Below, piece by piece: positions 25,275 through 32,309 of a stretch of 32,309 nt of DNA (positions within the stretch are counted from its first letter, which is position 1; each line of letters starts with the position of its first letter). Below the pieces are notes generated by a model. The model did no database searches. It was given only the letters and a program-made list of their open reading frames with translations, and was not told the origin of the DNA. The position numbers were made by a program, and so were the translations under genes. Origin of the DNA: a virus; IMG/VR virus record IMGVR_UViG_3300025098_000167, positions 1-32,309 of that record; one strand, written 5' to 3'.

Positions 25275-28200
25275 ATGGCACAAACGATTAAATTAAAAAG
25301 GTCTGCGACTCAGAACGCAGTACCTTCCACATCATCATTAGCATTAGGTGAAATAGCACTTAATACCTACGATGGTAAGTTATTTATTAAGAAAGATGTA
25401 GGCGGAACAGAATCAATAGTTACTATAGGAGCAGTCGGAGCTGGGTCAATCGGACCTACCGAATTAGCTTCAACAGCAGTAACAGCAGGTTCATACGGGT
25501 CTACAAGTGCCATACCAGTAATAACAATAGATGCAGATGGAAGGATAACAAGTGCTTCCACTGCAACAATCTCAGGCTTATCAGCCAACTCAGTAACATC
25601 TACAGAAATTGCGGCAAACGCTGTAGGTATCTCTGAGCTTGACGTTACGGACGGAACAGATGGTCAAGTACTTACAACAGACGGAAGTGGTACTCTTACT
25701 TTTGAAACTCCAACAGGAGGAGCTGCTTCTGCAAATGCTTTTGCTACTAATATAGCAAGTGGTGATGGTAGTACAGCAACTTTTACACTTTCTAGTACGC
25801 CAAGTGCAGAGTCAAAGATTATAGCATTTATTAATGGTGTATTCCAAAATCAAGACGCTTATACGATCAGTGGTACAGACATAACTTTTGATACTGCTCC
25901 AATATCTGGAACAAATAATGTAGTTGTATATGTAATAGGAGATGTCTATAGTGGAGAAAGTGTACTTATAAGTAACTTTGATGGTAATGGTAGTACAACA
26001 GCTTTTACACTCTCTAATAATCCTGGAAATGAAAACAATACACAAGTATACATAGATGGTGTATACCAGCAAAAAACAACATATAGTGTAAGTGGAACTA
26101 CTCTAACATTTAACACTGCACCTCCAACTGGTACAGCAAATATAGAAGTTGTAATGTTAACTTCTACAACTGTAAATACTCCAGCAGCAGGTTCTGTTGT
26201 AACAGCTTCTATGGCTGATGATAGTGTTACAGGTGCTAAGATAGTAAGTAGTGCGGTAACAACAGCGAAGATAGCAGATGCAAATGTTACTACAGCAAAG
26301 ATAGCTGATGCAAATGTTACTACAGCAAAGATAGCAAATGACGCAGTAACTTTAGATAAGATCGCTGACGCAGTATTTGTAACAGAATCAGAAGGTATAT
26401 CTTCAAACGACAATGACACTACTTTACCTACTTCAGCGGCAGTAAAAGATTACGTTGATGGAAAAGACTTTGAGACAGGTTTAGCAGGAGATAGTGGAAC
26501 AGGTACAGTAAATACAAGTCAAACTCTTACATTTTCAGGAACAACAAACGAAGTAAATACTTCCGTGTCTGGCCAAACAGTAACAGTAGGACTACCAAAT
26601 AGTGTAAACTTAACAAGTAACTTAACTGTAGGTGGTTACATAGCTGGACCTGCTTCTTTTACAATTGACCCTGCAGGAGTTGGAGATAACACTGGAACAG
26701 TTGTTATTGCAGGCAACTTACAAGTAGATGGAACACAAACAATAATTAACTCTACTTCTATGTCAGTAGACGACTTAAATTTAACTTTAGCAAGTGGTGC
26801 AGCGAATGCGGCCGCAGCGAATGGTGCAGGTCTTACTATCGATGGAGCAAGTGCTACTTTATTGTATGCTTCTTCAGGAGATAAATTTGTCTTTAATAAG
26901 ACGGTAGACGCTACAATAGGAACAGCAGCACAGCCTAATATTACAAGTGTTGGAACTTTAACCTCTTTAAATGCCAGTGGTAGTGTTAAGTTAGATAAAA
27001 GTTTTGCTTCAAGTGATTTTTTAGGTGATGCTAATATATACTCATTAAGATTAACAAATGATAACACGACCGCAGGAAATGTTGTAGGCTTAAGTTTTGG
27101 CCAAGGTGGCTATAATTTTACAAACTTTATTGCAAGTGTAAGGACAGGAACAGGAGCTAATCCCAAAGGTGATTTAGTATTTGGTGGCCGACCATCAGAT
27201 GGTTCTGCATTTGTAGAAAGAATGAGAATACAAGCAAATGGCCATGTTGGTATCGGAACAGATAATCCAGGTTATGCATTAACCATATCAAATACAACTT
27301 CAGGCAAGCTTAGTCTTGCAGGCGGAACAAATCAAAATGGAATAAGATTCGAGGCTGCAGGGAATGATGGAGTATCAAGTTCGCTGTATTATCTTGGAGC
27401 CGGCTCAGACCTAATGAGTGGTACCGATTATGGTGCCGTATTCTTAGATGTTACAAATAACCGTTCAGTATTATACGATGACCAAAGTAATAGTAGATTA
27501 GGCTTTTATAATAATAACATGGTTATTGATGCTTCTGGAAACGTTGGAATTAAACGAACAAGTATAGCTCAACCAAGTGCAGGTGCTACAACACTTGCTA
27601 TACAAGGAACAGATAATAATAAAGCTGGTGCAATTAGATTATATTCAGCTAATGATTCAGTTGCAGCTTACATATATCCTGATAGCGTAAATGGTTTATC
27701 TATTAATACAAGTACAAGCCATCCTATGGTATTTAGAACTGCAGGTGTAGAAAGACTAAAGATTGGTTCTGATGGTTTGGCTGAATTTACTTCTACTAGA
27801 AATGAATGGGCGATGCGATTAACTTCTGGTTCAAATCGCGGAGGTATAGTATTAGATAAGCCTGGAACATCAACTATAATGGGAAGCATGTTAATGCTGG
27901 CGTCAGATGAAACATTTAGACTTGGTACGGCCTCTAATTATCATATCAGAATGACTCAAAATGGTAGTACATTCTTTGGTGATACCGCAAATACTCATTT
28001 TTCAAGCAGTGGAAATCTCTACATGGGAACAACTACTAATTTTATAGCATATAACACAATTCCTGGGTCACAATGGACTACAATAGCTGAATCAATAAAT
28101 TATGGTTCACATGGTTATAGTTCTTCTCAAAGATATTGGCATCATCTAAAATCAGCTGGTGGAACACATATCACAGTTAATACTGATGGAGCAGTAACTG

Positions 28201-29237
28201 CTTCTGAAAATGCATTTGATGATTTTGTAGTTTGGCAAGGAACACAGGATTCAGGCGAACCATTGTTCAGAGTTTCAAATGCTGGTAGAGTAATTGCTAA
28301 ACGTAATTATGAAATTGGTAATCATAAAACAAATAAAGAAGAGTTTGGGGTCAGTGCAATAAACACTGTTGATACAGCAACTTCAGACATTAATACAACT
28401 ACTACAAATACATATGAAAATAGACCGGGTGTATATTGGTTAAATTATAACAGTAAAAGATTTAGAGCATTTATAAAACCAAATTGGTTGCAAAATAGAA
28501 ACTGGGTATTGGCTGCAAAATTCTTTCACCATTCTGATATGCCGGCAGGCTCAAGTTTATGGACTAATGATGCATCATGGAACGCAGGGGATTTTGACTT
28601 AAATAACGGTCATTTTTCTAAATATGGAATGCCTTGGAGATATTTTGGATTCACTAGGTTAGCGATGCAAATGGGGGACAGAATTGCTCCAATTATGCAA
28701 TTTAACTCAACACAAACTTTATATGGAGCATTTAGTGGAGGATTAGCTAATAATTCAGGAATTACAGCAGACAGTACAGATCCTGCAATGACGGGAACTG
28801 GAGTAACATACCATAATATGACAAATTATGCAGGTCCTGACTTTACAGATTTAGGCGGCCTAGAAGATAGAATGCAGTCTTATGGGTTAAATAAATGGAT
28901 GGGAAGTTCAACAAATTCTACTTCATCAAATAATCAAAGTTCTTTCAATAAAAATGGAACTGTAAAAGGCCATCAATTAACAGTAGAAGACTCACATCCA
29001 AATATTGGAGGTAATGTTGCTCTGGGTCGTGCAGGAGCATGGATTGGCTGTCCACTGGATGAAGGAGGTTCTACCCAGGGCAATGCAACGGGTAACGGTG
29101 GTGCAGATTCTGCCTTTGGCTTTGGTGGGGGTTGTGGTAATAATGCAAGAACTTGGACATCAGGAATTGCTGAATGGGGTAGAGGCAATGAAGTTGCTAA
29201 CTATCACCCTGCTTATATTTGGTTAAGCATAGACTAG
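25275..29237 (+). CDS. Large tail fibre with possible fibrinogen/intelectin-like C-terminal domain
   Basis: A 1320-residue fibre. Residues 1-48 (MAQTIKLKRSATQ, SLALGEIALNTYDGKLFIKK) are the Mtd-N-like start shared with the preceding fibre. Two copies of an INGVFQ/IDGVYQQ beta unit lie near residues 181-300, then a TAKIADANV repeat at 329-357, a shaft segment with ASGAANAAAANGAGLTIDGA, and a GIGTDNPGYAL repeat near 658. Residues about 1050-1320 are different: GVYWLNYNSKRFRAF, NWVLAAKFF, LWTNDASWNAGDF, two cysteines (WIGCPLDEGG and GGGCGNN), and a HPAYIWLSID end. The order of aromatic motifs recalls fibrinogen-related/intelectin lectin domains, so this may bind host glycans. That fold call is tentative. 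A weak Shine-Dalgarno (AAGGA, 25259-25263) precedes the ATG. Confidence 0.75.
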   Translation: MAQTIKLKRSATQNAVPSTSSLALGEIALNTYDGKLFIKKDVGGTESIVTIGAVGAGSIGPTELASTAVTAGSYGSTSAIPVITIDADGRITSASTATISGLSANSVTSTEIAANAVGISELDVTDGTDGQVLTTDGSGTLTFETPTGGAASANAFATNIASGDGSTATFTLSSTPSAESKIIAFINGVFQNQDAYTISGTDITFDTAPISGTNNVVVYVIGDVYSGESVLISNFDGNGSTTAFTLSNNPGNENNTQVYIDGVYQQKTTYSVSGTTLTFNTAPPTGTANIEVVMLTSTTVNTPAAGSVVTASMADDSVTGAKIVSSAVTTAKIADANVTTAKIADANVTTAKIANDAVTLDKIADAVFVTESEGISSNDNDTTLPTSAAVKDYVDGKDFETGLAGDSGTGTVNTSQTLTFSGTTNEVNTSVSGQTVTVGLPNSVNLTSNLTVGGYIAGPASFTIDPAGVGDNTGTVVIAGNLQVDGTQTIINSTSMSVDDLNLTLASGAANAAAANGAGLTIDGASATLLYASSGDKFVFNKTVDATIGTAAQPNITSVGTLTSLNASGSVKLDKSFASSDFLGDANIYSLRLTNDNTTAGNVVGLSFGQGGYNFTNFIASVRTGTGANPKGDLVFGGRPSDGSAFVERMRIQANGHVGIGTDNPGYALTISNTTSGKLSLAGGTNQNGIRFEAAGNDGVSSSLYYLGAGSDLMSGTDYGAVFLDVTNNRSVLYDDQSNSRLGFYNNNMVIDASGNVGIKRTSIAQPSAGATTLAIQGTDNNKAGAIRLYSANDSVAAYIYPDSVNGLSINTSTSHPMVFRTAGVERLKIGSDGLAEFTSTRNEWAMRLTSGSNRGGIVLDKPGTSTIMGSMLMLASDETFRLGTASNYHIRMTQNGSTFFGDTANTHFSSSGNLYMGTTTNFIAYNTIPGSQWTTIAESINYGSHGYSSSQRYWHHLKSAGGTHITVNTDGAVTASENAFDDFVVWQGTQDSGEPLFRVSNAGRVIAKRNYEIGNHKTNKEEFGVSAINTVDTATSDINTTTTNTYENRPGVYWLNYNSKRFRAFIKPNWLQNRNWVLAAKFFHHSDMPAGSSLWTNDASWNAGDFDLNNGHFSKYGMPWRYFGFTRLAMQMGDRIAPIMQFNSTQTLYGAFSGGLANNSGITADSTDPAMTGTGVTYHNMTNYAGPDFTDLGGLEDRMQSYGLNKWMGSSTNSTSSNNQSSFNKNGTVKGHQLTVEDSHPNIGGNVALGRAGAWIGCPLDEGGSTQGNATGNGGADSAFGFGGGCGNNARTWTSGIAEWGRGNEVANYHPAYIWLSID
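26277..26335 (+). repeat. 29-base direct repeat, 30-base period, encoding TAKIADANV
   Basis: The same 29 bases occur at 26277-26305 and 26307-26335, encoding DANVTTAKIA twice; flanking diverged copies encode GAKIVSSAVTTAKIA and NDAVTLDKIA. This is a ten-residue shaft repeat in the fibre, not a CRISPR. Confidence 0.8.
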
Positions 29238-29245
29238 GAGATATT

Positions 29246-29473
29246 ATGATAAATTGGGAAGATGTAAAAACACAATCAATAACAAATATAAATGATATTG
29301 TTGATAATGCAGGTGTAGTTTTATTAGATGGATTAACAGAAACTAAAAAGGCTGGAGTTGATTTACAAGAGCAATGTAAAGTTGCTTTAGATAATTATAA
29401 GTTAGCATGTACTCAATTATCCATAACAGAAGATTCAAGCGTAATTAATAAAGCAAGTACATATATAGGATAA
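29246..29473 (+). CDS. Small helical hypothetical protein between fibre genes
   Basis: A 75-residue protein. I chose ATG 29246 because GGAG at 29237-29240 lies five bases upstream; the in-frame TTG at 29219 would overlap the fibre gene and has no ribosome site. The sequence (MINWEDVKTQSITNINDIVD, then LLDGLTETKKAGVDLQEQ) is polar and probably mostly helical, with two cysteines (QCKVALD and LACTQL). No family is recognised. Lying between two fibre genes it may be a fibre-assembly or linker protein, but there is no direct evidence. Confidence 0.6.
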   Translation: MINWEDVKTQSITNINDIVDNAGVVLLDGLTETKKAGVDLQEQCKVALDNYKLACTQLSITEDSSVINKASTYIG

Positions 29474-29476
29474 AAA

Positions 29477-32309
29477 ATGGCAAAAACAACAGTACCAGGA
29501 TTATACATAGCAGATGGCGCAATAACAGCAGCCAAGCTTAGTAGCACCCTCGATTTATCAGGAGTTACTATTACTGTTGCAACAGCCAGTACAGGAGATA
29601 ATGATACTACAGTAGCTTCTACAGCTTTTGTACAGCAAGAAATAGCTGCTCTTGTAGATAGTTCTCCAAGCGCACTCAATACACTCAATGAATTAGCTGC
29701 AGCGATCGGAGATGACGCAAGTTTTAGCACTACTGTAACAAATAGTATTGCTACTAAACTACCTTTAGCGGGGGGTACTCTTACTGGTAATCTAATAATT
29801 AATACTACAGGGTCTATACAGATACCAGTAGGTACAACGGCACAAAGACCAACAGCCGCACAAGGACAACTAAGATTTAATACTACTACAAGTAAGCCAG
29901 AAATATACAGTGGCTCAGCTTGGACAGATGTAGGTGGCGGTGTAGAATCCGTAAATAGTGCAACTGGAGTAGTTGTTCTAACAACAGCAAACATTACAGA
30001 GAACACAAACTTATATTACACAGACGCAAGAGCAGACGCCCGTATCGCAGCAGCAGACACCGATGATCTAAGCGAAGGCTCAACTAATTTATACTTTACT
30101 ACTGCGAGAGCAAACTCCGCATTTGATGGCAGACTTTCAGGAAGCACTGGAGTTACTGTATCAAATGGAGCAGTTTCTATTGGACAAGATGTTGCAACGT
30201 CTACAAGTCCTACTTTCCAGAACTTAACACTAAGCGGCACAGATTCAATTAAAGTTCCTTCAGGTACTACAGCACAAAGAAGTGGCTCACCTGCAAATGG
30301 AATGTTAAGATATAATTCTAGCACTAACGAATTTGAAGGATATGCAGACAGTGCCTGGGGTGCAATCGGTGGAGACACAACTTCCAGCGTAGACTTATAT
30401 ACAGCAACTGGGAATGGTAGTACTGCTACTTATGACACAGGTAAGAACCCACAGTCAGAAAACAATACATGGGTATTTGTGGGTGGAGTATACCAACCAA
30501 AATCAACATATAGTTTCAGTGGTACACAAATTACACTTTCAGAAAATTTACCAAATGGGGAAGATCTAGAGGTAATCACTGGAACGGTTTCAACATACAA
30601 TCCAACGGATGCTATCTTGGGTCAGTATAACACAACTACATCAAATACCGCGTCCTATGACACAAGTTTGACGACTGAAAATGAAAATAATGTTTTCGTT
30701 TTTGTTGATGGAGTATATCAGCCAAAATCTTCATATACTTATAGCGGAAGTACTTTGACTTTAGATGCAGTTCCTACATCAGGAATGGCACTAGAAGTAT
30801 TGGTTACACGTTCAATGAATGCGGCAACAGTAACAACGGGCTTTCTTGCAGACGATGCTGTAACGACAGTAAAGATATTAGATGCCAATGTAACTGCGGG
30901 CAAACTTGCTTCGTCTTTAGACTTGACTGGAAAAACAGTAACAGTTGCAACAGCGAGTACAGGAGACAATGATACTTCTGTAGCTTCGACTGCATTTGTA
31001 CGACAAGAAATAACGGCTTTAGTCGATAGCGCACCCGCTGCAATGGACACATTAAATGAATTAGCAGCAGCTTTAGGCGATGACGCTAACTTTAGTACTA
31101 CTGTAAATGCAAGTATAGCTGCAAAATTACCTTTAGCTGGCGGAACGATGACTGGTGATTTAATATTAGGAGATAATGTTAAATTAGAAATTGGCTCAGC
31201 TTCAGGCGGCGATTTACAGATTTATCATGATGGTACTAACAGCTTTATTAAAGATACAGCTGCTAATTTGGTTTTAAATACTGATTCTTTATTAGTATCT
31301 AATGCAGCAAATACAGAAAATATAATAGTTGCACAGGGTGATGGTGCTGTTACCTTATATCATAATAATTTAGCTAAAATAGCCACAACCTCAACAGGCA
31401 TAGACGTAACAGGTACAGCCACAATGGATGGGTTGACTGTTGATGGTTATATTCAGTTTACTGATTCAGGCTCAAGTAATCGTAATGTTTTATATTTAGA
31501 TGGTTCAAACAATGTAGTTTTAGCGACTGGAACTACAGCAGGAGCAAGAGGAATAGATTTATATACCAATAATAGCAAAAGTCTTTCTGTTGCCGAGGGC
31601 GGAGACATCTCCTTCTACGAAGACACAGGCTCAACAGCTAAGTTCTTTTGGGATGCAAGTGCTGAACGATTGGGTATTGGAACTACTAGTCCTAATGGTA
31701 AGCTAACTATTTCAAATAGTAGTGCTGAAGGATTTGAATTTAGCCCAGGGGTTACTAATTTTGGTGTTGCAAATACAAACTATATTGCTTCATACGATAG
31801 AAATGCAAGTACCTATAGAGATATATCTTTTGATGTTGGTGGTACAGCAGGAACCGCTATAAGATTTAAAGCAGGAGGCTCGGTTGGTATTGGAACTAGT
31901 AATCCTGAAAGTAAATTAGCTGTTAAAGGAAGTTCAGGAAACGCAGATTTATTTAGTATAAGTGATATTACAGTGCCGACTAGTGGTGTTGAATATGGCA
32001 CAGCTATGATTAAAACAAACTCTACTGAATATGCTTTAAATATTACAAGTTATAATGCAAATGGTAAAGGTCTAAGAATCTACAACAATGGTGGACAAAA
32101 TGCTTTTCTAATCAGTCAAGCAGGTGGAGATAGGTTTGTTGTAGATGGTTCAGGCAATGTTGGTATCGGAGAGGACGACCCGCAAACAAAATTACATGTA
32201 TTTGGTACTGACCCAGTAGTAAGAATTTCTGACGATAGTACAAGTGGTTTTCCTACTTTAGAACTAAGACAACAAAATACAAATACTGAAGGTTCAGAAC
32301 TGATGTACG
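29477..32309 (+). CDS. Large tail fibre protein, 3' truncated by window edge
   Basis: Starts at ATG 29477 (AGGA at 29467-29470) and stays open to the end of the window: 944 codons are visible with no stop. It begins MAKTTVPGLYIADGAIT, without the Mtd-N-like start of its neighbours. It contains a 91-residue internal duplication (29522-29793 and 30890-31161), TTAQRP/TTAQRS shaft units, NLYYTDARADAR and NLYFTTARANS units, and two VxGVYQPKS beta units related to those in the previous fibre. From about 31660 on it has GIGTTSPNGKLTI, VGIGTSNPESKLAV and VGIGEDDPQTKLHV repeats. These repeats commonly lead to an S74 endosialidase-type intramolecular chaperone, expected beyond the window. It is likely a trimeric side fibre for host recognition. 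Confidence 0.85.
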   Translation, partial: MAKTTVPGLYIADGAITAAKLSSTLDLSGVTITVATASTGDNDTTVASTAFVQQEIAALVDSSPSALNTLNELAAAIGDDASFSTTVTNSIATKLPLAGGTLTGNLIINTTGSIQIPVGTTAQRPTAAQGQLRFNTTTSKPEIYSGSAWTDVGGGVESVNSATGVVVLTTANITENTNLYYTDARADARIAAADTDDLSEGSTNLYFTTARANSAFDGRLSGSTGVTVSNGAVSIGQDVATSTSPTFQNLTLSGTDSIKVPSGTTAQRSGSPANGMLRYNSSTNEFEGYADSAWGAIGGDTTSSVDLYTATGNGSTATYDTGKNPQSENNTWVFVGGVYQPKSTYSFSGTQITLSENLPNGEDLEVITGTVSTYNPTDAILGQYNTTTSNTASYDTSLTTENENNVFVFVDGVYQPKSSYTYSGSTLTLDAVPTSGMALEVLVTRSMNAATVTTGFLADDAVTTVKILDANVTAGKLASSLDLTGKTVTVATASTGDNDTSVASTAFVRQEITALVDSAPAAMDTLNELAAALGDDANFSTTVNASIAAKLPLAGGTMTGDLILGDNVKLEIGSASGGDLQIYHDGTNSFIKDTAANLVLNTDSLLVSNAANTENIIVAQGDGAVTLYHNNLAKIATTSTGIDVTGTATMDGLTVDGYIQFTDSGSSNRNVLYLDGSNNVVLATGTTAGARGIDLYTNNSKSLSVAEGGDISFYEDTGSTAKFFWDASAERLGIGTTSPNGKLTISNSSAEGFEFSPGVTNFGVANTNYIASYDRNASTYRDISFDVGGTAGTAIRFKAGGSVGIGTSNPESKLAVKGSSGNADLFSISDITVPTSGVEYGTAMIKTNSTEYALNITSYNANGKGLRIYNNGGQNAFLISQAGGDRFVVDGSGNVGIGEDDPQTKLHVFGTDPVVRISDDSTSGFPTLELRQQNTNTEGSELMY
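29522..31161 (+). repeat. Internal 272-base duplication in the last fibre gene
   Basis: Copies at 29522-29793 and 30890-31161 are separated by 1368 bases and align without gaps at protein level: TAAKLSSTLDLSG against TAGKLASSLDLTG, STGDNDTTVASTAFVQQEI against STGDNDTSVASTAFVRQEI, and LPLAGGTLTGNL against LPLAGGTMTGDL. Confidence 0.8.

Noticed and set aside
26258-26365. CRISPR-like direct repeats
   Set aside because: The repeats are in frame, encode a known fibre shaft unit (TAKIADANV) and have no spacers.
28422-29237. Variable region of a diversity-generating retroelement
   Set aside because: The Mtd-like N-terminus prompted a check, but the C-terminus lacks the Asn-rich VR pattern and GC-rich initiation end, and there is no template repeat or reverse transcriptase in the window.
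29219-29245. TTG start for the small helical protein
   Set aside because: It overlaps the upstream fibre gene and has no ribosome site, whereas ATG 29246 has GGAG five bases upstream.

Overview
The window is a stretch of a tailed-phage (Caudoviricetes) genome. Every credible gene lies on the + strand, genes are packed end to end, and seven junctions are TAATG stop/start overlaps. The DNA is AT-rich and arginine is mostly AGA. The fibre families at the right end are types commonly seen in marine phages, so a marine siphovirus of an AT-rich host is a reasonable guess. No host-specific gene is present, and nothing in the window (no integrase, repressor or attachment site) says whether the phage is temperate.

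Left part (1-11147): the neck and tail-shaft module, in an order close to lambda U-V-G-T-H-M. It runs: a 5'-truncated head-tail connector; an unrecognised 532-aa virion protein; a tail-terminator-like protein; two tandem tail-tube-like proteins that look like paralogues; two small tail assembly chaperones, possibly joined by a +1 frameshift; a 1560-aa tape measure; and a gpM/Dit-like distal tail protein. The long tape measure implies a long non-contractile tail; no sheath or contractile baseplate gene is visible.

Middle (11147-22788): a 2204-aa protein apparently joins a gpL-like N-terminal region, a J-like hub, an FN3 domain, Ig-like/collagen-like modules and a C-terminal fibre. No separate K/I (peptidase) genes lie nearby. 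It is followed by a 1027-aa Ig-repeat fibre, a 62-aa protein, a 128-aa protein resembling the back half of a Hint (hedgehog/intein) domain with its catalytic residues lost, and two short proteins. The 1027-aa fibre and those two proteins share an N-terminal M(A/S)RRVLLGK module, suggesting several appendages sharing one docking site. A small beta-rich accessory protein closes this block.

Right part (22789-32309): a near-perfect sigma70 promoter (TTGACA, 18 bp, TATAAT with TGn) sits in the largest non-coding gap and faces an appendage operon. That operon holds a BppU-N-like small protein, a 132-aa protein with 9-residue repeats, two fibres with a common MAQTIK(I/L)KRS (Mtd-N-like) start, a 75-aa helical protein, and a large fibre running off the window end. 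The 1320-aa fibre ends in a possible fibrinogen/intelectin-like domain. The last fibre carries GIGT-type repeats that usually precede an S74 intramolecular chaperone, which would lie beyond the window.

The most unusual points are the Hint-like relic among tail genes, the duplicated tube protein with paired hairpins at the start of the second copy, the candidate +1 recoding site, the three-copy docking module, and the strong internal promoter.
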